This document shows, one piece after another, positions 10,510 through 21,146 of a stretch of DNA of 64,000 nt (positions are counted from its first letter, which is position 1; each line of letters begins with the position of its first letter). The DNA comes from Powellomyces hirtus (taxonomy: Eukaryota > Chytridiomycota > Chytridiomycetes > Spizellomycetales > Powellomycetaceae). Where the stretch lies: assembly GCA_025526995.1 (NCBI GenBank), contig JAHLKG010000021.1:248001-312000 (forward strand). Reading direction: 5' to 3'. The notes beneath the pieces were generated by a model. The model saw only the letters and a list, made by a program, of their open reading frames with translations. It did not search any database and had not been told where the DNA came from. The translations under genes and the position numbers were made by a program.

Positions 10510-11420
10510 CTATATACACCCGTCTCCTCCCAAAAACTCGTTCCAATCTTCGGAATTGGACGCAGATGCATTCGGGGATCCTGTGCTATTGTGATCGAGC
10601 CCGTCGAGATCCGTGGAACTGCCGACTGCGGCCTGTACCGAGTCTGGCGGAAGCACCGTGTCCATAATGACTGATCCCGCAGATGTGTCCATAATGACTG
10701 ATCCCGCAGATGCAGCAGCGGCAATCGAGCTTGAAGGTGACGATGGCTGGGCTTTGGGACATTCTGTGCTCATCGACCGACTCTCAGCCTGCGACCTGTC
10801 CGGTGCAGAATGATCTCCCAACTCGACCGATTCGATATCCTGAGACTTTGCTGCCGACGAGAGCTCTGTAGATGACACTTCCGACGGAGACCGTCTTGAT
10901 GAGGATTCTGCTACAGCAGTGTCAGGGAGTGATGGCACATCCGCCTCAGGTGATATCAATCGAACGTTCGACCCCTTCACATCAGAAGACAGAGATCGGC
11001 GGAGATTCCTTTTGCGATTCTTCATCCCATGTTTGTCGGAATCTGTGTCACAGGAGTTGATGCGTCAGCTACATTGGGAATTCTTGAGACCCTCAACGAT
11101 ATTATTTACTAAGGTTTGTGGGCCCCAACAAATTTAGCAAATCAAAAGACATGCTGGCCGGGGTGGTTACGGGTTCCGTCTCCGGTTGTCGTTCGTGTGT
11201 TCCGGAAGAATGGCCATCATTCTCGACCGATTTCCCAAACGCCGTACGCTTTTGACTGCGTTTTTTCTCGAAAAAATCTCTCTGCTTTCATCGTCGAACA
11301 AGGTGCCGGGCAGTATGGGCAAGACGGGTACAATAGACAGCCAATGGGCGAACAAGACCTTACTTTTTGAGCAATCACTTTGCTGGTGACTGAGCTTCGA
11401 GGACCAGTTGTCCAGTTCAT
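10510..11420 (-). CDS. Ser-rich hypothetical protein with basic N-terminal region
   Basis: Three exons on the minus strand: 11420-11364, 11281-11110 and 11042-10510. Donors GTAAGG and GTAAAT and acceptors GCAG and ACACAG are used, and every phase closes, giving 253 residues. The start ATG at 11420 is preceded by an in-frame TGA. The N-terminal 60 residues are basic and probably helical (VIAQKRDFFEKKRSQKRTAFGK). The rest is disordered and rich in Ser, Ala, Glu and Asp, ending in NSEDWNEFLGG. A duplicated nonapeptide SAGSVIMDT comes from a 27-bp DNA repeat. No family is recognised. The coordinated splice phases are the main evidence that it is a gene. Confidence 0.65.
10658..10711. repeat. Perfect 27-bp tandem duplication inside a coding exon
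   Basis: Two identical 27-bp copies (10658-10684 and 10685-10711) add exactly nine codons (SAGSVIMDT twice on the minus strand), so the frame is kept. It looks like recent replication slippage. Confidence 0.95.
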
Positions 11421-11899
11421 TGGGCATAGATATCAAAAGTAGTTGTATCGATGACCTTTACATCTGAATTCGCAATCGTCGGAGGGACCGATTGGGTTGG
11501 CGAAATGCTGGGCGTCCGGGCATCACACAAAGTGTAATACAAGAACGCTGTAAGTATGATCGCGTTACGGCATTTGTGGCTTTGACTGACTGACAGCACA
11601 TGTGCGAGAGGAGTAGCACATCTGCATTGACACAATTGTACAGCCTGCAAGTCGCTCTTTTCGAATTCCTGAACCTCTAAGAAAGGCTCCGCAACCCGCT
11701 GAGTTTCTTCCGACAGCAACCTAAAAGAAGAATTATTCATATCTTTTCTGGAACATACGAGCCATTTTTCAACCTTGAAGCAGATTACCAGAAGGATTCC
11801 CGTCGTTCACAATGTTCTACACGTATGGCAACCTTTTTTTTGTCGATGATGCGTTTTGCACAACAAGATCGAAACTATCAACAGTTCCAATGAAATCAC
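11421..11899. other. Divergent intergenic region
   Basis: About 480 bp between the minus-strand Ser-rich gene and the PI 4-kinase. It is presumed to carry both promoters. A 107-codon minus frame at 11417-11740 is not supported by splice or family evidence. Confidence 0.45.
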
Positions 11900-14800
11900 A
11901 TGTCTGATGAATTGCTCTCATGGCACAGTTTGGACGATGATTTCGACTCAATTGACTTGATATGTGAGGCGGCGAGGTTGACTGCCGCCAGCCCGATGGT
12001 GTCCCCGGACGGTGCTTTGCAGAACATGCTGGCTCTTTCGTCCCCTACCATTGCCGAGTGTTTCTCGGGGAAGAGGGGACAACAGCCACGCGTCGATCGG
12101 TCTGCGGTAACAACACGTCTTTCCAAAGTCCCTTTCGCTGGATACTAAACTAGTGATGTTGGCAGCCGTTCTTCAGGGATCCTGGTCTCCCTGGACTGTT
12201 GGAATACTGTTTGACTTCCGATGGAGCATCTCGAGATGAGATAGTGGAACTTTGTCTCCAATGCGCGGACATGCGTGGTGCACTGGGAAGCGATTTGGTT
12301 GTCGTGGAAGGCAAGTTGCGGCCGATCTCATCGATCTGCCAACGTCTCCGCTGACACCAACTGTCCTGCAGACTACCCTTGGATCGAAAAGCATGTTTTT
12401 GAGACTTCTAATCGACTGCTGCAGATTGCACGCAAGCACCATGAATATCAGGAATCAATTGTTGGAGAAGTGTGGTCATGGGCTGCGGCTTTCCTGGAAT
12501 CTGTTGTTGAGAACTCGGGTAGGACTCTCTCTTTAATGATAGCGGCTCAAGATACCTCGAGACTCACCTTTGCACGGCTCTTGTCACCAGCCGATTCTCC
12601 TGCCTTCAGATTTGGTGTTGCGGCCCTTCGCGGCGTGCTCAAAGCTATCAGCAGGGCCCCACCGGCCGTAGATGCTCATGAACCGCACATCGTGAAACTT
12701 GTTGGCATGTTTGCTACCTTCCTCGACCACGATGACAGGAGATGGGGAAACGCTGCGGCTTTTACATCTAAGCCCTCGCACGTGTCTTTTGCGAATTCGA
12801 ACTATGCCCACGAGATTTTGCTTAGCTTTTTGAACATGTGGCAACAGCTTCTGTTGAGTTCTCTTGAGATCCGTCCGTTCGGCGAGGCATCCGAAGATCA
12901 GCAGAATGGATTTGGATCTCGTCTTACGCCTGCAACGTGGCAGAACTTGTCGACCGGCGCGCGCGTCAGTCAAATGAATCTGAACGAGTCCATGACGGCT
13001 ATGGGCGTTATGTACAGCATGTGCTGGCGAACGTGCAGCCGTGAAGCACAGAAGAAGGATGATCAGCACGCCCACATTGAGAACGCGCAGGTCATTTTTA
13101 CAGCGGCAGTGGTAAGTTTGGGCGAGTTTACCCGAAATGCTCCTGTGGCCTCCCTGATGGCTTTCGACAGAAATCCGCGCTTTTGTGTGCTTTCCATGCT
13201 GACAACCTGGAAGAAGACTTGTTCAACAAACTCACTGAGATGTTGATGACCGATAACCCCTCCCACGGACCCGACGTTACAATCGCATGTCTGGAGTGTT
13301 TGAAGCATGTCAGTGAGAGGTGAGGTCATGCAAAGAGGTGACATGGGATCTCTCATTTCTCACATCTTTCATTACAGCTCATTGGAGCTCCGCAAACGGG
13401 CGGTGGACACACTATTGGATTTTTTGCAAAGTCCTCCGATGACATACGCACAGAGAATGGACGATGCTTCCGCGCTCTCAGCCGTTCGTCAATGCGCGTG
13501 CTCATTGTTATATCAGACTCTTGAGGTGTGAACGGAGGCATATTTGTCCATGTTGTTGTTGTTGCGTACTGTTACTTATACACACTTCAGGAAATTGGCA
13601 TGGAGTCTCTCAACCAATCAATCATTAGAAGATGTGTCACCGGCATGCGAGGCAAACCGGCGGACAAACATGCAAAGGAAGGCTTAGACGCTGCGCGGTG
13701 TCTCTCGCTGGCCCAACAAAACTGCACAGTCGCTTTGTCGTTCCTTCTGCGCTTGGCTTCAAAACAAGAAGTAAGCGGATGTGTATACGAAAGAAAATCT
13801 GGCTGCTTATTTCTAATCTGCTTGAAATAAGATTGCTCGAGTGCTTACGGTTGCTTACGAGGCGGCTTTGAGTGACCCGGCGTTTCCTGCTCATGATATC
13901 ATCTGGGATAGCCTCGGTAACATTGGTCTCACCTCGGACCCAGAGATTTTTCAGCTGGTGCTGTCGATTTCCTGCAAGCGCCCCTCGCCCGAGGTTTGTT
14001 CAAAGATACCGAGGTTGTCTCCGCGCAAATGCTGAAGACCTGCTTCAGGGAACCCAAATACGTCGCACTTTGGGTCGTGGCGCGGCGAAATCAGGACCGT
14101 CTGCGATCTCGTATCTGCAGTCAATATTGACGTCTTTCGTCGATGCGACAATGAAGCTTGGTCGACTGGTATGTCCAATCCTTGTCGGCCCCTCAGAGAA
14201 GTTCGCTAACGGAGGTATTTCCATTGCAATAGACACCAGCTGGAGCTGCAGAACTCCTGGATATGGTTACTGTTGCCAAAACCATTTGCGCTAGTCCGTT
14301 GATACAACTGAGCGACTCTAAAGTTCAAGATCTTGCAAATCTATTCCGGGACTTTTGGTTCTGCGCCATTCTTAGCATTATGGAACCAAATGGCACCTGG
14401 CCTAGGGGATGGTCCGAAGTGTTGTCTTTCATTGCAGTCAAAACACCCGCATTCGTCATGTCTCCTGAAGAGCGCTTCCTTGACTCTGACCTCTCCGCAA
14501 ACTCTGTGTTGAAAAAGACCTTTTCTGACGAGGCAAGAACCCTCTACAATAACCTTTATGCTTCTTGGATTATTCTGATGTTTCTGATCTTAGGTCCAGA
14601 TTAGAACGCGTGGATGGTTGTATCATCTGTTCCCTGATCACGCTGCGGGGGTACGGAATCTTCCGTTCGTGACGTGTGTGTTTTTGATGACTGTCCGCGA
14701 GCTGGAGACATTTCGAGCCTCGAAGCTGAACTCGGACATGATTCTCACGTATCTGAGCAACGACCGTCTGTACAATGATGAAATATACGATTTCCTGCAT

Positions 14801-17800
14801 CTCATTGGAACTGAGGTATATATTGGACGCTTGTGTGAGATCGCTGCCGTGTTCTTACTTTTGTCACTAAACATTAGGTGGAGACGAAGTTCATGAAAGA
14901 ATGTGCAAAGAACAGGGAGGACAATATGTTGGTGATAGAGGCACATGTTGTCCAATTGCTTTTCATGGGGGCGTCGAGATTGGAGCGCGCGAGAGGATTT
15001 GCCGCCAAAACTCTCTACAGCATCCACAAGGAATTCCCGTTCATTCTCTGGAATCGGAGAGTAGTGCATCTGATGTTAGATCTGCTGCAGTGCTTGGATG
15101 CCAATGCGCAAGGGAGCATCGGGCGCAAGGTATGTCAATTACTCTTGGCTCCATGATGGAATGCCGCGGCGATGAAGATATTTTAACCTGGGATGGCGTC
15201 AACAGGAGCTTTTGCGTGGAAAGATGGGTGCGGATCTTGCCTTCCTAGACGATTCTGATGTCAACGCAGCCTCCAGCAATTTCTTCGACCTATGCATGAA
15301 GTGGATTGCTACAGCTATCAGCAGCTCATCGAGCGAAACAATGGGGCTTTTGCAGGTTTGATGATCCTTTCATTGTATAGTTGGGGAAACAGCCGTTCCT
15401 CAATGCGTCGATCGTAGGGATACCTTGTTGATCTGCACACGAACTTCCCAGAGCTAGCATTGGGCGAGAAGTCGGATCTAATGACACTGTTGGGACGTCT
15501 GTGTTCCAGCCAGGGTACGTTGCACAACTTCTCAAACAATTTAGACGCTCTTCTCAGTCTAATTCCGATCCAGACATAGCAACCTTGATCTTGAGATCGG
15601 TTGGAAAGCATGCTTTGTATTATGGTGAAGTTAGAGGAATGTTGACAGGCGCGAGCACCGGTGGTATGTCTCTCTTTCTCTCTCCAAAATATTATACAGA
15701 CGATGGTCTTATGTTGATAGACGATTTTCTAGGTCGGGACCCTCAAGTTTTCCATGAACGAATTGCCAGGGACTTGTGCAAGGAATTACGAAACATCGTA
15801 AACCTTCCACGAGATGCCGTGTTCCCAGTCAAGCTTCACCCAGTCCTGCATCGCGCTGCGGCAATGGTGCTGTTGATGAATAAGGTGAGATCTGTCTATT
15901 TTACATAAAGATGCTTCGTTACTATGCATTTCTCACAATCGGAGACTCAGGGTGATGATGAACTCATGGAGCTCATCTGCTGGACCCCAATAACTGTGTT
16001 CACTCCGGCCGTCATGGATATGGCTATTTCTGTCTGGAACTGGCTCATGTCGGCACGCTTGGATCTGGCACCTAGAATTATGGGGCACCTCGTTGCGGTA
16101 TGGGAAACAACCGCACAAGAGAAAAAGGGCCTTTATCACAACTCCGGGAAGTAAGTAAACGCAAACGGGAACAACGATTAGAAAACCATAATAGCTGACG
16201 TTGTAAAATCATCAGGTCATCGAACCCTTTCTATGCAAAGATGACTTATACCCCATCGAAATCTCTGGACAAGACTTTCTTCACGCTCGAGGCACACGCC
16301 ATCCATCTCAGCTGGATTGGATTCCTCTTGGAAAGGTTTAAATCTGCCCGGGTTCAGTCCGTGGACCATGTTAGATTTTACGTCAAGCTTTATCATATCG
16401 CCCACGAGCACGCCAATTCCATCAGGTAAGAATGGAAAGCACTCAGATCATGTCCATGTATTCAGAGGCTGATCCGCAAAATATGGCAGCCGCCAATGGT
16501 TCAACAGCGAGGCTTACTTCCTTCTCCTTACGCTTGGGGCCCAAATTGCTGATCACCTCACGCGCAACGCGGACCCGTCAGCCTATCTTGTTTGGTCCAA
16601 CGTGATTGAAGATGCTTTTCAATGGTTTGCGGCTCCATCCATGTAAGGGGCAGCCCGTGGTTCACTTAGGTTCAAACCAAAGCGTTTAACTCAACTTCTT
16701 CAAAGGTTTGGAAAGGTTGATCAGAAGGAACTCGATATTCTGATCAGCTTTTATGGCATCATCAAGACTTTCCGATCAGGAGGCAGCAATCCTGCCATTC
16801 TAGAAACGCGCAGAGCTCGATTTGCACGGATAGCGTGGTTTGCTCCAGCTCCGGCTGGCCGAGGTACGTAAAGGCCCTTGCTTGCAAGGGGCCCTGACGC
16901 GATCTATTAGTGATTACTAGTCTGATTATGTTTCTTTGCAGTAACTCTTGCGGATGCGCGACAGCTTCTGCTAATCCTGCTCGAAAACGAGATTCACCGC
17001 TTGGCAGCGTGGTTGAATCCGTTGGACGATAAAAGGGCCCGCGTGCCCGATCTGCCGCAGAATACGGAGCGCACGGTGAGTGTCTTTATGTTCGACCTTA
17101 CTCTCGCGTCCGGTGGCCCAACCTAAATCCGAAACACCAATCAGAGCAATTGGTTGGCGACACTAAGACATGCTTGGAGCATCAATCCTCATGTGGCGAT
17201 TCAACTGGGCAGCCGATTCAGCAACATCGATGTCATTGGTCCTGCACTTGATGCATTAGTTCATTCTTCTCCTGCTTCTGTGTTGGATCTTCCGGAAGCA
17301 CTGCCACATATTCTGGTCAACGCTGAGAAGCAAATACTGGATCCTCAGTTGCGGGTAAGCACATCTCAGTCAAACGAACTTTCGAGAAGCCCCGATATTA
17401 ATTTGAGCGTTTTGATATAGTACCTCCTTCATTGGACAGCGGTTCCTCCGATCACCGCAGTCGCGCTGTTGGGACAGCAATATAAAATGCACCCATGGAT
17501 CCTTCAGTATGCAGTGCGCGTTCTGGAGCACTTCCCTGTGGAGCACGTATTCTTCTATATTCCACAAATGGTGCAGTCCCTCCGATACGATACCGTCGGT
17601 AGGTCTTCCGACAACAATAAGTGGAGCAATCATTTGTCGAGACTAACGCCTGCAATCTGTGCTTCTACAGGCTACATCGAGCATTTCATTCTCTCTGCTG
17701 CGAAAACGTCCCAGTTGTTCGCTCATCAAATCATATGGAACATGAACGCGAACATGTACAAATTCGACAAGGAAGGTCAAGCCGACGCGCCCGATTCATT

Positions 17801-19485
17801 GAAGCCGACTTTAGAGCGTGTTCAATCTAAAATCATCGCCGGTTTGTCCGGATCGGCCAAGCGGTTCTACGAGCGGGAGTTTGGCTTCTTCAGTGAAGTA
17901 ACTGGCATATCTGGCAAACTAAAACCCCTAGTCGAAAGCGGAGCAAGCAAAGCGGAGAAAAAGGCCAAGATTGACGAAGAGATGGCCAAGATCGAGGTGG
18001 AAGTTGGCGTCTACCTTCCCACAAATCCCGAAGGAGTCATTCTGGACATTGACAAGAAGTCAGGCAGGCCGCTTCAGAGTCACGCAAAGGCCCCCTTTAT
18101 GGCCACGTTCCAGGTCGTCAATGTGGACGAGGACGCTGGGGGTTCGACCAAATCGATGGAACCCGGCACTTCCTTGATCAACTTGGTTGCAGAGAGACCA
18201 GCGTCGACTCGTTGGATGCAGTCGATCTTCAAAGTCGGAGACGATTGTCGACAGGATGTGCTGGCATTGCAGCTCATAAGCATTTTCAAAAGCATCTTCT
18301 TCAAGGCTGGCTTGGATTTGTACTTGTTCCCGTACCGCGTCGTTGCGACGGCTCCTGGGGTAAGTAGAATTCGCCACAGTTTGACAGCATCGTGTGATCA
18401 GCTCGGATTTGAATCAAGGGAGGGACTTTGTTAGCGCTCTTGTCTAAGCAAGACTCCCTCATCATTGTTTGCAGTGCGGTGTGATTGAGGTGATTCCCAA
18501 ATCCACATCCAGGGATATGATGGGTCGAGAGCAAGTGAACAGTCTTTACGGGTAAGTATTGTCCGCATACTTACTTTCACATAGCTAACTGACATGACGC
18601 TGATTTGATGGACAAAAGCTGGTTTGTGGCCTCATTCGGAAAGGAAGACTCCGTGACGTATCGCAAGGTTTGTTCGTTTGCACTCGAGTTGAGTTAATAA
18701 GCCGAGAGGTTGCTCATAGTGCCCATTCGTTTGCAGGCCCAGTATGAGTTCATCAGGAGTCTGGCGGCTTACTCTGTCATCTTGTTCCTGCTGCAAATCA
18801 AGGATCGCCACAATGGAAACATCATGTTTGATGAATCTGGACATCTCATCCACATTGGTAATTGCACCCTTCTTCTTTCTCAAGGCGTCCTTACTAAGAT
18901 GTCACATTTTGATTGAAACAGACTTCGGGTTCATGCTTTCTATTGCACCCGGCGGAGGTCTTCTGGAAGGCGCGCCATTCAAACTCACTCATGAGATGGT
19001 GCAGGTCATGGGTGATGACGTGCACTCGCCACAATATCGTCTTTTCTCCGAGCTGGTGGTAAAAGCATACTTGGCCTGCCGACCACATGCAGAGCAGATT
19101 GTGCAGATGGTAACTCTTATGATGGATTCTGGTTTGCCATGCTTCAAAGGTATGTCGCCATTGCTCCAGGGTGATATATTAGTCGTATCCTATACATTTG
19201 GAGGGCTATCCTGAGCTACAGCGTCTAATCTATTCATCTGCCAATTTGCTAGGCGAGACCACCACCCGCAAACTGCGCGAGCGCTTCCTGCCTGACAAGA
19301 CAGAAAGGCAAGCAGCAGAGTTCATGGTGAACTGCATCAAGCATTCTCACGAAAACACGAGAAGGTAGGGTCCCCGGTTGAACGTCGATGCCTTCCGCAT
19401 TGTACAAATCTGTCTCACCGGTTTCACCTTTTCTAGCGGGCTCTATGATAAGTTCCAGTATGTGCAGAACGGCATCCCGTATTAG
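11900..19485 (+). CDS. STT4: Phosphatidylinositol 4-kinase III alpha (Stt4 type)
   Basis: About 30 exons give 1862 residues, all in phase: 11900-12106, 12166-12277, 12372-13111, 13171-13319, 13378-13525, 13591-13770, 13832-13916, 13979-14073, 14121-14168, 14233-14532, 14594-14815, 14878-15129, 15206-15355, 15418-15514, 15580-15663, 15733-15884, 15951-16150, 16216-16425, 16490-16642, 16706-16863, 16942-17075, 17145-17354, 17421-17598, 17671-18359, 18475-18551, 18619-18667, 18737-18857, 18922-19149, 19253-19364, 19437-19485. The C-terminal lipid-kinase domain has the [10 protein letters not shown] region, catalytic KDRHNGNIM and metal-binding DFGFML, ending in [13 protein letters not shown]. 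The long N-terminal part is the helical Stt4/PI4KA scaffold. It makes PI4P at the plasma membrane. The 13917-14120 exons are the least certain (a 47-nt intron is implied). The intron after 14532 has a GC donor. Confidence 0.92.
14533..14593 (+). other. Probable GC-AG intron in STT4
   Basis: The exon ends GACGAG, followed by GCAAGA, and the 61-nt intron ends TGATCTTAG. No GT donor lies between the end of clearly coding sequence and the acceptor. GAG|GCAAGA matches the strict consensus of GC-AG introns. A GT donor 30 nt upstream (GTGTTG) would remove nine residues and is weaker. Confidence 0.6.
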
Positions 19486-19562
19486 AGTAGCCCATTCCAT
19501 CATTCCCAAAAATCGAGGGTTCTTATTACTGAGAACACTTCTGTGGCTTTTATGCCTGCTAT

Positions 19563-20456
19563 TCAAGCTTTTTGCGGAAACTGCTCTCGCTTCTCTTGCT
19601 CGAGGCGACGAGCGGTTTCGGCGCCCATGGCTTCCAACTGTTCCTGGACTACTCGTCGTTGGTAGCGGCAAAATTCCCTTTAGACACAATCGACAGATCT
19701 CATTAGCCTCAAACTAGACGAAATATCACGAGCAGACTGTATCTCATAATCCATTATACAGTAGCATACTATGACATAGGATCTCAAGCAATAACACGTA
19801 CCATGACAACATTGATATCGCGCCGAAAGTGGCAAATCCCCAGTTCGCCGATGATAATGGTCGACCTAATCCCAAGAGAGCGCTAGTGAGACGGGGGTTG
19901 CCACTCATAAGGCTCTCTTCCATTCTCCGTGTACTTCATTCACAATCCGAATGCTTTTCCGCGTCGCTCGCAAAGCCCATCCCTCTGTCAAGTGAAGAGT
20001 CAACTGTTGATACTTACGTGTCACTACCAATCTCGTTATAGCAACAGCAGATCCGCCTCCAATTCCATACAAAAGCGCTTTTCGGGAGCAAGGCGCTTTC
20101 GCCACATTATCGAGCTTGAACTCATCGGGCGTTATTCCCTATGTGTATGCAAAATATTTTAGTTGGTCGCTAGAGATCAGGGGAAATCAAAATATGAGGC
20201 TGCGATATAGTGTTCCCAATTATTCTTTGATAATCGATGATGCCACCCCACCTCCTCCGGCGCCTCCAACTATTTCTCAGAAATAGCTCCCGAATGCCAT
20301 GCAACCTCTTCGATCCTCGGACTACAAAGAACGTACCTGCGCGATTTCCAGGAATGTCGGTTTTTTGGAGGGATCAAAGGGAATACCGGGAGGACGTCTT
20401 GGCAAGCTTGATTGCGGCGCAGGCGCTGCCGACGTATCTGTCTCTGTAGCCGACAT
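19563..20456 (-). CDS. COX20: Cytochrome c oxidase assembly protein COX20
   Basis: Four exons on the minus strand: 20456-20337, 20138-20018, 19865-19802 and 19677-19563. All are in phase and give 139 residues, as expected for COX20/FAM36A. After a hydrophilic N-terminus come KAPCSRKALLYGIGGG and a membrane segment, then a second membrane segment (SSANWGFATFGAISM) and the hallmark W-x-FCRYQR, followed by a charged helical tail. It sits in the inner mitochondrial membrane and chaperones newly made Cox2. A TTG codon upstream extends the frame, but the ATG at 20456 is the natural start. The 3' end is 77 bp from STT4, convergent. The 5' end faces the complex I subunit gene across 175 bp. Confidence 0.9.
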
Positions 20457-20631
20457 TATGTTCGTTTTTTGTTTGTACAACGACTTGAAATTTCGTCGAG
20501 CCAAGAATCTGCGAGTTTCCGTGTGTGCTTAGCTCGCGGTCCCGTCAGGCGTCAGTCTACTGTTTGCCGTCCGTCTGCCCAAAGCCCAACCGCTTGAACA
20601 CTTTACCTGTGACCAACCAAAGCATCTCGAA
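20457..20631. promoter_or_regulatory. Shared divergent promoter of COX20 and NDUFB2
   Basis: Only 175 bp separate the two start codons, so both respiratory-chain genes must initiate from this block or from each other's 5' region. No specific factor site is claimed. Confidence 0.55.
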
Positions 20632-20996
20632 ATGGCAGGAGCACACCACGCCAGACCCGCTGGCGCCGGATTCGTCCCACCACATGTCCACGGCCGATGG
20701 GGAGCCAAGCTTATGATGGCGCCTGTATGGTTCTTTGTCATGTACCGAACGTATCACGACGGACCCCACCACTTCGTAAGTTTAGTCTTTAGTCAAGGAT
20801 AGATACTCGATTGTGTTCCTGCGACATGCCGAACTGTAGGTTCCTCCACCTTTGTGTTCAGAGTCTGAACCTTTCTTGTTTGTTTCTGCAGCTGCACAAG
20901 CACCAGTGGGAAGAACCAAAATACCTCGCATATCTCGAAGAAGTTGACAAGAAATACGGCACCAGCTACTCCACGGACAACATGCACCACCACTAG
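20632..20996 (+). CDS. NDUFB2: NADH:ubiquinone oxidoreductase subunit NDUFB2-like (complex I)
   Basis: Two exons, 20632-20775 and 20892-20996 (GTAAGT donor, TTTCTGCAG acceptor), give 82 residues. The sequence has a Gly/His-rich N-terminal part, one membrane segment (KLMMAPVWFFVMYRTYHDG), then HKHQWEEPKYLAYLEE and a His-rich end. This order matches the accessory subunit NDUFB2 (AGGG) of the complex I membrane arm in filamentous and early fungi. Its presence implies respiratory complex I, unlike Saccharomyces. The protein is short, so the call rests mainly on the membrane segment and the HLHKW-like motif. Confidence 0.8.
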
Positions 20997-21146
20997 ATAT
21001 CCTGTAATCTGCGAAAGAGAGGCAGGAGGCGATCTCATGTTGTAGAATCATAATCGTAATATAACGCTGAAAAAGACGAATTGCTGGAATGCTGCCAGCG
21101 ATCGAGTACCGGTCATGACTCTCAGTGGCGATATGATTAGTTCTTA

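Noticed and set aside
10098..10667. Long plus-strand frame of 189 codons
   Set aside because: It overlaps the carrier promoter and the antisense of the Ser-rich gene, whose three exons close in phase. Composition is not protein-like.
15500..15542. Apparent 43-nt intron in STT4
   Set aside because: A GTACGT donor at 15515 with acceptor at 15579 gives a normal 65-nt intron in phase and a better family match.
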